Shown here piece by piece: positions 1 through 6,007 of a stretch of 11,909 nt of DNA. The first letter of the stretch is position 1; each line of letters starts with the position of its first letter. Both the position numbers and the translations under genes were made by a program. The DNA is from Micrococcales bacterium UBA4448 (lineage in GTDB: Bacteria > Actinomycetota > Actinomycetes > Actinomycetales > Microbacteriaceae), in contig DGPE01000089.1 of the NCBI GenBank assembly GCA_002390305.1, positions 1 to 11,909 on the forward strand. The letters are read 5' to 3'. A model generated the notes under the pieces. It was not told the origin of the DNA and did not search any database. It saw only the letters and a list, made by a program, of their open reading frames with translations.

Positions 1-102
1 TGTTGAAGAACCATCAACCCCCGCCCCACCTGCGCATCCGGTGAGTATCAGAATTCCAGTCATGGCGAGACCAAGTCTCGAGGTCATTCCAAGCTTTTTC
101 AT
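1..102 (-). CDS. Lipoprotein of unknown function (N-terminal part only)
   Basis: Only the first 34 codons are in the window; the frame is still open at position 1. The ATG at 102 opens a typical lipoprotein signal peptide. It has a basic start (Met-Lys-Lys, Arg9), a hydrophobic stretch over residues 10-20, and a lipobox LTGC at residues 20-23, with Cys23 as the expected lipidated residue. After it comes a Gly/Ser-rich linker, usual in exported lipoproteins. Lgt would be expected to add a diacylglycerol and LspA to cut before Cys23, anchoring the protein on the outer face of the membrane. A second in-frame ATG at codon 6 would lose both lysines, so the first is preferred. There is no Shine-Dalgarno sequence before the start; a candidate -10 element lies 7 nt upstream. 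The gene follows tRNA-Pro on the same strand after 121 bases. The mature protein is outside the window, so its function cannot be named. Confidence 0.72.
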   Translation of the reverse strand, partial: MKKLGMTSRLGLAMTGILILTGCAGGAGVDGSST

Positions 103-109
103 GTCTGAA

Positions 110-115
110 AGGATA
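110..115 (-). promoter_or_regulatory. Candidate -10 element for a leaderless lipoprotein mRNA
   Basis: On the minus strand the hexamer TATCCT fits the loose actinobacterial -10 pattern TANNNT and ends 7 nt before the lipoprotein ATG. Transcription could therefore start at or next to the start codon. The absence of a Shine-Dalgarno sequence is consistent with this. No good -35 is seen at the right distance. A weaker alternative further upstream is TTGCGA, 17 nt, TATTCG. This is inference from short motifs only. Confidence 0.25.
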
Positions 116-223
116 AGGCATATTTCGAATAGAGCTGCTGGCGTTGGGTCGCAAAGGGCTGAGAGGATTTGCCGAAGCCCACAATCGCTTGATCCCACTG
201 GAAGTATCGTTTTGTAATTCGAG

Positions 224-297
224 TCGCACTGTCGGGATTTGAACCCACGACCCCTTGTCCCCCAGACAAGTGCGCTACCAAGCTGCGCTACAGCCCG
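224..297 (-). tRNA. tRNA-Pro (anticodon GGG)
   Basis: On the minus strand this 74-nt segment folds as a tRNA. The D arm is GCGC/GCGC around a loop with GG. The anticodon stem is CTTGT/ACAAG around the loop CTGGGGG, giving anticodon GGG (positions 261-263), which reads proline CCC and CCU codons. The T loop is TTCAAAT. The first base pair C1-G72 and discriminator A73 fit tRNA-Pro. CCA is not encoded. The acceptor stem is imperfect: CGGGCTG faces CAGTGCG, leaving a G3-G70 mismatch and a G4-U69 wobble, and the T stem has G49 opposite A65. All three departures lie in the 3' strand. The gene begins 25 nt after the stop of the DUF368 gene on the same strand, so it may be read through from that operon or have its own promoter inside the end of that gene; I see no clear one. 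Confidence 0.9.
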
Positions 298-322
298 TTA
301 CAGTGATGCAACTTGCAAGAGT

Positions 323-1204
323 CTATTGCTTTTGCCTTGAACTAATTGAGCGCTCAACGAGAATGATCACAGCAACAACTCCAAAGCCAACTATGGCCGC
401 AACCACAGGACCCATAGCGTCAGAAGGAGCAAGCAACTCGCGACTCTCTGTCTGCCAAGGCCACAGTGCTCGCAATGAGCCAATCATCAGACCAATCATC
501 AGACTGAGTATCAGACTTCGATAGTTCAGCAATAGCCAGCGCATAAACAAGGCAAAACTGAAGAGGCCAATTACTGCCCCGAAAACAAACAGCGCCAGAT
601 AGCCAAAGTCACGGTCATTGACGGCTGCGATAGTTGGTGCGTAGAGCCCGACTGCCAGCAAGAAAAAGGACCCGGATACGCCTGGGAGCACCAAAGCACA
701 AATTGCGATGGCTGCAAACAGGACTATTTGCCAGCCGGCTGGATTTGCCAGGCCCGCTGTTGGCAATGAAGTGAGCCAGAAGGCAAGTGCAGCTCCGGCA
801 AGAATTGCAAACACATGAGCCGGCTTCAAGCTCTTAGCAACTAACCCAAACGGAACGGCCAGTGAGGCCAGTAGCAGTCCTGCGAAGGTGGCTCTAGTGA
901 TTTGGGGGTACTCGATCAAAAGTGGCTCAATCAAAGCCGCAACGGTGAAAATGGCCACGACCATGCCGAAAAGAATTGGGAGCAACACCCCAAACCTGAT
1001 TGCCTTGAACTTCACGACAGCTTCTAAGCGATTGCCTCGAATCACATGCCCTAGACCATAAACAAAATCTGCCACACCCTGGATTATGACCTCGTAGACG
1101 CCAACAATGAGTGCAACAGTGCCGCCGGAAACGCCAGGAATCACCTCAGCAGTCCCAATAAGGACGCCTCTAACCAAATTGACCAGCGATGCCGCGGGTT
1201 TCAT
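323..1204 (-). CDS. DUF368 membrane protein, PopT-like undecaprenyl-phosphate translocase
   Basis: A 293-residue polytopic membrane protein of the DUF368 family. The hallmark is a repeated re-entrant type motif: EVIPGVSGGT at residues 20-29 and LPGVSGSF at 173-180. Hydrophobic segments follow at about 72-95, 105-122, 130-147, 158-190, 200-225, 230-245 and 264-283. Members of this family (PopT) have been reported to return undecaprenyl phosphate, the lipid carrier of peptidoglycan and other envelope polymers, from the outer to the inner leaflet of the cytoplasmic membrane. Assigning that role here rests on family membership. The ATG shares one base with the TAA stop of der (TAATG), which suggests translational coupling; no good Shine-Dalgarno sequence stands at normal spacing. 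It is the last protein gene of the run, followed by tRNA-Pro. The motif close to the N-terminus confirms the start. A short 12-bp tandem duplication near codon 235 lies in a membrane segment. Confidence 0.88.
   Translation of the reverse strand: MKPAASLVNLVRGVLIGTAEVIPGVSGGTVALIVGVYEVIIQGVADFVYGLGHVIRGNRLEAVVKFKAIRFGVLLPILFGMVVAIFTVAALIEPLLIEYPQITRATFAGLLLASLAVPFGLVAKSLKPAHVFAILAGAALAFWLTSLPTAGLANPAGWQIVLFAAIAICALVLPGVSGSFFLLAVGLYAPTIAAVNDRDFGYLALFVFGAVIGLFSFALFMRWLLLNYRSLILSLMIGLMIGSLRALWPWQTESRELLAPSDAMGPVVAAIVGFGVVAVIILVERSISSRQKQ
481..516. repeat. 12-bp tandem repeat inside the DUF368 gene
   Basis: The 12-mer CAATCATCAGAC occurs twice in tandem at 481-492 and 493-504. A third, imperfect copy (TGAGTATCAGAC) follows at 505-516. 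On the coding strand it gives the repeated residues Leu-Met-Ile-Gly in a predicted membrane helix near residues 234-242. The repeat keeps the frame and the hydrophobic character. Confidence 0.7.
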
Positions 1205-2661
1205 TAGCGTGCTCGTTTCCTTCGCTCTCGAACTCTGACACCCAGCTCAACCGGAGATCCTTCGAAGCCATAGGCTTCACGAAGCTTGCGAATGATGAAC
1301 CTGCGATAACCGGCTTCAATAAACCCGGTCGAAAAGACTACAAACTTTGGAGGCCTAGCTGCAGCCTGCGTTCCAAACAGAATTCTTGGCTGCTTGCCAC
1401 CTCTGATTGGGTGCGGATTTGAGGCTTGCAGTTCCTGAAGGAAAGCGTTGAACTTGCCGGTTGGCACCCTCTTGTCCCAAGACTCGAGTGAAAGCTCAAG
1501 GGCTGGGACCAGCTTCTCTAGGTGCCTACCGGTTAGCGCCGATAGGTTCACTCTCGGAGCCCAGTCAACGTGAGCAAGATCAGACTCAATTTCTTTTTCA
1601 AGAAGGTTTCTGCGGTCATCATCCAGCAGATCCCACTTATTGAAGGCAAGCACTAGAGCGCGACCAGAATCAAGACCCAACTGCACGATCCGGACGTCCG
1701 CCTCACTGATTGGTTGTGTGACATCTAAAAGTACGACTGCAATCTCAGAGCGCTCCAGGGCTGCAGCAGTTCTTAGGGCTGCGTAAAAGTCAGCTCCCTG
1801 TTGCTTATGAAGCTTCTTTCGAATACCAGCGGTGTCAACAAATCGCCAAATCTTGCCGGCTATTTCAACCTGCTCATCGATTGGGTCTCTGGTTGTTCCT
1901 GCAAGCTCATTCACGACAGCACGCTCAGTGCCGGTGGCTTTGTTTAGAAGCGAGCTCTTACCAACGTTGGGGCGGCCAATTAGCGCCACGCGCCGTGGTC
2001 CCGAATACTCATCGGTTGCAACCTCAGACTTTTCAGGAAGCATTTTTACTGCCGCATCTAGCAGGTCGGCAACGCCGCGGCCGTGGAGTGCTGAAACCGG
2101 GAACGGTTCGCCAAGACCCAGCGACCAGAGAGCTGCAGCCTCAGGCTCCAAGTGGAGATCATCAATCTTGTTTGCAACCAGAATTACCGGCTTGCCGCTT
2201 GCACGGAGCATCTGAACTACTCGTTCATCGGAAGCTGTCGGTCCCACCATTGCATCCACCACGAACAAAACGCCGTCGGATAGCTCAACCGCTACCTCCG
2301 CCTGAGCGGCAACCGATGCATCGATGCCCTTGGCATCGATCTCCCAGCCACCGGTATCGACAAGGGTAATGTTCTTGCCGTTCCACTCTGCTTTGTAGGT
2401 AACGCGGTCTCTGGTAACACCTGGCTTGTCTTCAACAACAGCTTCTCTGCGGCCCAAGATTCTGTTCACCAATGCCGATTTGCCGACGTTTGGTCGGCCC
2501 ACTATAGCCAGCACCGGTGGTGCGACTTGATAACCGGAATCTGGCGAGTCAACCAGATCGACGTCAAGAAGATCAATGTCCTCTTGTTCTAATTCGTAAT
2601 CACTAAGTTCGTCTTTTAGGAGGTCTGTTTTTGCATCGTCTAAATTCTCTTTTTCGTTCAC
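1204..2661 (-). CDS. der: Ribosome biogenesis GTPase Der (EngA)
   Basis: A 485-residue double-GTPase that acts in the maturation of the large ribosomal subunit. The first GTPase domain shows GRPNVGKS at residues 55-62, DTGG at 102-105 and NKID at 164-167. The second shows GRPNVGKS at 229-236, DTAG at 276-279 and NKWD at 341-344. A KH-like RNA-binding domain fills about 395-485 and ends in a basic tail. Two tandem G domains plus a KH domain are unique to Der. A very acidic extension of about 48 residues precedes the first G domain and is absent from shorter homologues such as the E. coli protein. The start is GTG directly after the cmk stop, backed by AGGAGG 8 nt upstream within the last cmk codons. 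The stop overlaps the next gene by one base. It is collinear with cmk as in many bacteria. Confidence 0.97.
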   Translation of the reverse strand: MNEKENLDDAKTDLLKDELSDYELEQEDIDLLDVDLVDSPDSGYQVAPPVLAIVGRPNVGKSALVNRILGRREAVVEDKPGVTRDRVTYKAEWNGKNITLVDTGGWEIDAKGIDASVAAQAEVAVELSDGVLFVVDAMVGPTASDERVVQMLRASGKPVILVANKIDDLHLEPEAAALWSLGLGEPFPVSALHGRGVADLLDAAVKMLPEKSEVATDEYSGPRRVALIGRPNVGKSSLLNKATGTERAVVNELAGTTRDPIDEQVEIAGKIWRFVDTAGIRKKLHKQQGADFYAALRTAAALERSEIAVVLLDVTQPISEADVRIVQLGLDSGRALVLAFNKWDLLDDDRRNLLEKEIESDLAHVDWAPRVNLSALTGRHLEKLVPALELSLESWDKRVPTGKFNAFLQELQASNPHPIRGGKQPRILFGTQAAARPPKFVVFSTGFIEAGYRRFIIRKLREAYGFEGSPVELGVRVRERRKRAR

Positions 2662-3294
2662 TTAGCTCACCTCCTCAATCATTGTTATCAGCGCGGCAAC
2701 GCTCTGCTGAAAATTCATTTCTGTTGTGTCCAAAAGACTGACGCCCTTAGCCGGAGTGATGAAATCAACAACTTGGCTGTCAGATAAGTCTCGAGCGAGG
2801 ATATTTACTGAAGGCTCAGCGCCTTCTAGTCCTCTTCTCTCAAGCCTAACGCTCTGGCTGGCTGTTAGCAGAACTTTAAGTGTTGCATCAGGAGCCACAA
2901 CCGTTGTGATGTCCCGACCCTCCACAACTATTCCTGGCTTGGTAGATGCTGCAATTCGCATTCTGGCATCGTCAAACTGCAGTTTTCTAACCATTTCTTG
3001 CCTTGCAATAGCGCTTACAAGCTTAGAAACTCTCTCAGATCGGATTTCCTCGGTGACGTCAATGCCTTCAACCATCACCAGGGGATTATCAGGGTCAACG
3101 GAAATGAAGTAGTCATACTCGGCGATCATTTTGTCCAACCCGAGTTGCTGATTATTCTCGTGGTAGATCGCAAATGCTCGATAGCCGGCTCCGGTGTCTA
3201 GATAATCAAAACCAAGTTGCCTTGCTACTTGCTTTGAAACACTCGATTTGCCAGATCCCGCAGGACCATCCACCGCAACAACAATCTTGGACAC
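2662..3294 (-). CDS. cmk: Cytidylate kinase
   Basis: A 210-residue cytosolic kinase that moves phosphate from ATP to CMP or dCMP, recycling the products of RNA and lipid turnover. The P-loop GPAGSGKSS is at residues 10-18, followed by DTGAGYR at 33-39 (usual DTGAMYR) and VEGRDI at 124-129, which contacts the nucleotide. The LID side has RR at 153-154 and RD at 168-169. The protein is somewhat short for the family (about 225), and the segment after RD lacks the Arg-x-x-Ala/Ser-Pro-Leu pattern I know from E. coli. The start is GTG, sharing one base with the TAG stop of tyrA, and it places the P-loop at the normal distance from the N-terminus. There is no clear Shine-Dalgarno sequence, so translation probably depends on coupling to tyrA. 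The stop abuts the GTG of der. The pair cmk-der is widely conserved. Confidence 0.95.
   Translation of the reverse strand: MSKIVVAVDGPAGSGKSSVSKQVARQLGFDYLDTGAGYRAFAIYHENNQQLGLDKMIAEYDYFISVDPDNPLVMVEGIDVTEEIRSERVSKLVSAIARQEMVRKLQFDDARMRIAASTKPGIVVEGRDITTVVAPDATLKVLLTASQSVRLERRGLEGAEPSVNILARDLSDSQVVDFITPAKGVSLLDTTEMNFQQSVAALITMIEEVS
2670..2675 (-). promoter_or_regulatory. Strong ribosome binding site for der within the end of cmk
   Basis: The minus strand carries AGGAGG, the full Shine-Dalgarno core, 8 nt before the GTG of der. It lies in the codons for Glu-Glu-Val near the end of cmk. It supports the GTG start immediately after the cmk stop over any later start in der. Confidence 0.75.
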
Positions 3295-4355
3295 TACGCC
3301 AACCGCCAGCCATTTTCAGTCAATTGACTAATTAGATCAGCCTCTAGCTGCGGCAGCACCTGAAGTTCAACAAGCCCGATTGGGGCTCCTGGAGAGTGCT
3401 CCAGCTGGATATCTTCCAGGTTGATTCCCTTTTCTCCAATGAACGTCAGAAGTGAGGCTAGAGCCCCGGGTGAGTCATCAATCAGCGCGGTCACTGTTTT
3501 GTATTCCAAGTATTTGCCGCCGTGCTTGCCCGGAACCTTTGCGACACCGTCATTTCCAGCAGTTAGCAACCTGTGGATTTGAGATAAAGAACCAGCACCA
3601 TTGATGTCTTGAAAAGCATCCGTTAGGGCGTCGATGTCGGCTTTGAGCTCAGCAAGCAGTGGCGCGATGTGGTTGGCATTTTGCTGAAGTATTTGCAGCC
3701 ACATCGCAGGATCACTGGCGGCAATTCGAGTAGTGTCTCTCAGGCCTTGGCCGGTCAGGCTCAAATCCGCGGCTTCTGCAGCCAAGAGCCTGCCCGCGAG
3801 CGCCGAGGAAATCAACTGCGGTAGGTGTGAAACAAGTGCGACTGAAGCATCATGCTCTTGTGGCGACAGCACTATCGGTAAAGCATCCATCTCAAGGGCA
3901 AGCTGGCGAAGCTGAGTGATTTGCTCCTGACTAGATTCGCTACCTGGCGTTATCACCCAAGGTCTAGCAAAAAACAAATCTGCCCTGGCACCCTTTGGCC
4001 CACCGGCTTCGCGGCCCGCCATCGGGTGGCTTCCAATGTATCGAGAAGGATCTTCCGCGCTGGTATCTACCTCATGGCGAATAGCCGACTTAACGCTTGC
4101 AACGTCAGTCACTATCGCATTCGGGTTTGCTGCCAGTTCCTGGATAACTACAGTTGCGGTCAAATCTGGCGGGACACACACGACTACAACATCAACAGCT
4201 TCGGAGGCGGCAGCACCGGCTCCGTAGTCAATCGCCAACTTCAGGTTAGACGCCGACTGGTCGGCCAACTGCGCAGTAATTCCCTTACGGGCTAAAGCTA
4301 ACCCGATACTGGTTCCGATTAGACCGGTGCCAACAATTTTGATGTTCACGCTCAC
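3294..4355 (-). CDS. tyrA: Prephenate dehydrogenase with C-terminal ACT domain
   Basis: A 353-residue enzyme of tyrosine synthesis that oxidises and decarboxylates prephenate to 4-hydroxyphenylpyruvate with a dinucleotide cofactor. A Rossmann glycine motif GTGLIGTSIG is at residues 9-18. The family motif SHPMAGRE is at 109-116, with His110 the likely catalytic residue, followed by SHLPQ at 176-180 and LRDTTRIAASDPAMW at 205-219, whose arginines bind substrate in relatives. Residues 288-353 form an ACT domain (DDSPGALASLL and following), which in this family usually mediates feedback by tyrosine or another aromatic acid. The start is GTG, overlapping the aroH TGA by four bases (GTGA), a usual sign of coupling. 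It sits directly after aroH, whose product makes its substrate, so the two enzymes are made together. Cofactor preference (NAD or NADP) cannot be read safely from the sequence. Confidence 0.95.
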   Translation of the reverse strand: MSVNIKIVGTGLIGTSIGLALARKGITAQLADQSASNLKLAIDYGAGAAASEAVDVVVVCVPPDLTATVVIQELAANPNAIVTDVASVKSAIRHEVDTSAEDPSRYIGSHPMAGREAGGPKGARADLFFARPWVITPGSESSQEQITQLRQLALEMDALPIVLSPQEHDASVALVSHLPQLISSALAGRLLAAEAADLSLTGQGLRDTTRIAASDPAMWLQILQQNANHIAPLLAELKADIDALTDAFQDINGAGSLSQIHRLLTAGNDGVAKVPGKHGGKYLEYKTVTALIDDSPGALASLLTFIGEKGINLEDIQLEHSPGAPIGLVELQVLPQLEADLISQLTENGWRLA

Positions 4356-4714
4356 TGCGCCAAATCTGCTCTGAGCCCCTGAGCGCCTCTCAGGTAGACA
4401 TGCTGAATCTCTGATCGCTCAAGCTTGGTCTCAACGTGCATCATCAGCCGGATGATTCTGGGCATTGCCCCCTTGACGTCCATCTCAACGCAACACATCA
4501 GCGGAACATCACCTAAACCCAGCTCCCTTGCTGCCACCGCTGGGAATTCACTGGTTATGTCTGGAGTGGCACTAAACCACACCGAGATCAGATCTGAAGC
4601 CTGGAGTGAGTTCTCATGAAGGACCTTGGTCACAAGCTCTGCAGTGGCCTTCAATAGATCACTGCGCTCGTCGACCTTTAGCTGAGTTGCACCACGTATT
4701 GCACGGGTTGCCAT
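4352..4714 (-). CDS. aroH: Chorismate mutase, AroH class
   Basis: A 120-residue monofunctional chorismate mutase of the AroH type, known from Bacillus subtilis as a trimer with active sites between subunits. It rearranges chorismate to prephenate, the first step specific to tyrosine and phenylalanine. Residues matching the B. subtilis active site are visible: Arg7 in IRGA, Cys74 and Glu77 in CCVEMDV, Arg89 in IIRLMM and Tyr107 in HVYLR, the last four offset by one residue from B. subtilis numbering. This fold is unrelated to the helical AroQ mutases. The ATG overlaps the rluB stop by one base (TAATG) and has AGGAGG five bases upstream. The end overlaps the tyrA start by four bases. Placement before tyrA gives consecutive enzymes in consecutive genes. 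Length and motifs are normal for the family. Confidence 0.95.
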   Translation of the reverse strand: MATRAIRGATQLKVDERSDLLKATAELVTKVLHENSLQASDLISVWFSATPDITSEFPAVAARELGLGDVPLMCCVEMDVKGAMPRIIRLMMHVETKLERSEIQHVYLRGAQGLRADLAQ

Positions 4715-5466
4715 TAACGCCTCCTGGACTTCTCGCTGTTCTGGCCAGCCTGCATCAGTGACCCAACCTCAAGCTTACTAAGCTCTCGGAAGTGGCCAGC
4801 CTTTGTGTTTCCCAGCCTCAGCGGCCCGAAGGTCTTTCTAGTCAAATCTGTGACTGGATGGCCAATGGCTTCCAGCATTCGTCTCACAATGCGGTTCTTG
4901 CCAGAGTGCAAGACGATCTCGACAAGGGTGGAAATCTCGTTCTGGTCCAGAATTCTCGCACTGTCCACCTTGGCTAGGCCATCCTCTAGCTTTACTCCAT
5001 CTTTGAGGCGTTGAAGTTCTACCCGACCCAGTTGGCCTTTCACTTTTGCAACGTATTGCTTTTCCACCTCGTAACTTGGATGAGCAAGTTGATTGGCCAT
5101 TTCGCCGTCGTTTGTCATCAAAATAAGACCGGTTGTCTCCGAATCCAATCGTCCGACGTTAAACACACGATCCATGCCAACAAAGTAGTCAGCAAGGCAG
5201 GGCCTGCCTTTTTCATCGGCCATTGTCGAAACGACGCCACGGGGCTTATGAAATGCGAAGTAGACCCGGTCAGGGTCTAGTTGCACCGGTTTTTGATCTA
5301 CTTCGACTTGATCAGTCAAAGGATCAACACGCGTGCCAAGTTCGGTGACGACCTTGCCGTTTACCTTCACTCGACCTCTGACAATTAGGTCCTCCGAGGC
5401 TCGTCTTGAGGCAACTCCTGCTGCCGACATCGCCTTTTGAAGCCTGATGCCTTCTTGATTAGTCAA
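4714..5466 (-). CDS. rluB: RluB-type 23S rRNA pseudouridine synthase
   Basis: A 250-residue RNA pseudouridine synthase of the RsuA/RluB/RluE/RluF group. Residues 7-65 form an S4 RNA-binding domain (RLQKAMSAAGVASRR at 8-22). The synthase core follows, with KPRG at 74-77 and the catalytic motif GRLDSETTGL at 105-114, where Asp108 is the nucleophile. SGKNRIVRRM in the C-terminal half is another family signature. In E. coli, RluB modifies a uridine in the peptidyl-transferase region of 23S rRNA; the exact site here is inferred. The tail is basic. The start taken is TTG, overlapping the scpB stop by eight bases, with AGGA eight bases upstream; a later ATG (codon 13) would cut into the S4 domain. 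The last codons hold the Shine-Dalgarno sequence of aroH. The link scpA-scpB-rluB is widespread in Gram-positive bacteria. Confidence 0.94.
   Translation of the reverse strand: MTNQEGIRLQKAMSAAGVASRRASEDLIVRGRVKVNGKVVTELGTRVDPLTDQVEVDQKPVQLDPDRVYFAFHKPRGVVSTMADEKGRPCLADYFVGMDRVFNVGRLDSETTGLILMTNDGEMANQLAHPSYEVEKQYVAKVKGQLGRVELQRLKDGVKLEDGLAKVDSARILDQNEISTLVEIVLHSGKNRIVRRMLEAIGHPVTDLTRKTFGPLRLGNTKAGHFRELSKLEVGSLMQAGQNSEKSRRR
4720..4725 (-). promoter_or_regulatory. Strong ribosome binding site for aroH within the end of rluB
   Basis: AGGAGG on the minus strand stands five bases before the aroH ATG, within the Arg-Arg-Arg codons that end rluB. It supports the TAATG junction as the true start and suggests aroH is well translated apart from simple read-over from rluB. 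Confidence 0.75.
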
Positions 5467-6007
5467 TTGAATCCTGGTCTGGGAGGTAGGGACTGATTGC
5501 TGGAAGCTCGTCTAGTGAATTGATGCCCAATACCTCTAATAGCATCTGAGTTGTTCCAAACATTGCCGCACCAGTTTCTGCGTCTGTGTAGAGCTCTATG
5601 ACCAAGCCCCTAGAAATAAGTGTGCGGACTACTGAGTCTACGTTGACTCCACGGATAGATGAGACTTGCCCTCGAGAAACCGGTTGCCTATAGGCAATGA
5701 CAGAGAGTGTTTCAAGTGCTGCATGACTGAGTTTTGAAGGATTTTCATTAGCAACTAACTGCCTAACCCCCCAGTCGTGACTCTGGCGAACATAGAGCCT
5801 CCACCCGCCACCGACCTCGCGTAATTCAAAACCTCGCCCAGTGCCCTCGTTGGCCGAGTCATAGTCATCAATCAAAGCGTCAAGTTCGGCCTTTACCTGT
5901 CCAATTGGTACCTCTAGAGCGCCAGCAAGAGTTAGCAGGTTTAGGGGCGTTTCCGCCACCACCAAAAGCGCCTCAAGGGCTGCCCGAAGCTCAAAATCAG
6001 TTTTCAT
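5459..6007 (-). CDS. scpB: Segregation and condensation protein B
   Basis: A 182-residue subunit of the bacterial condensin SMC-ScpA-ScpB. ScpB dimers bind the ScpA kleisin and help SMC load on DNA and organise newly replicated origins. Two winged-helix domains are expected: residues 5-85 and about 90-170. The second holds the family signature LSHAALETLSVIAYRQPVSR at 93-112, followed by a Gly-Val-Asn-Val-Asp-Ser-Val-Val stretch at 120-127. A GTT segment at 151-153 and the SLDELP motif at 164-169 close the domain. The length is normal. The ATG overlaps scpA by 11 bases and the stop overlaps rluB by eight. The Shine-Dalgarno sequence is weak, so coupling to scpA, whose product it binds, is likely. 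SMC itself is not in the window. Confidence 0.95.
   Translation of the reverse strand: MKTDFELRAALEALLVVAETPLNLLTLAGALEVPIGQVKAELDALIDDYDSANEGTGRGFELREVGGGWRLYVRQSHDWGVRQLVANENPSKLSHAALETLSVIAYRQPVSRGQVSSIRGVNVDSVVRTLISRGLVIELYTDAETGAAMFGTTQMLLEVLGINSLDELPAISPYLPDQDSID

Noticed and set aside
156..180. GGGCT/AGCCC inverted repeat after tRNA-Pro as a terminator
   Set aside because: The stem is only 5 bp with a 15-base loop and is followed by just three T residues on the minus strand. Too weak to call.
14..281. Two short minus-strand open frames that run through or beside the tRNA
   Set aside because: They begin inside the tRNA, lack ribosome sites and show no family features. The lipoprotein frame starting at 102 explains the region better.
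2320..2340. Perfect 9-bp inverted repeat with a three-base loop in der
   Set aside because: It arises from the codons of a repeated Ile-Asp-Ala/Gly-Ile-Asp stretch in the first GTPase domain. There is no T tract and no gene boundary near, so no regulatory role is supported.
1881..2369. A 162-residue plus-strand open frame opposite der, and similar plus-strand frames opposite scpA, recN and others
   Set aside because: They are antisense to well supported conserved genes, and their composition looks like the mirror of those codons. No family motif is visible.
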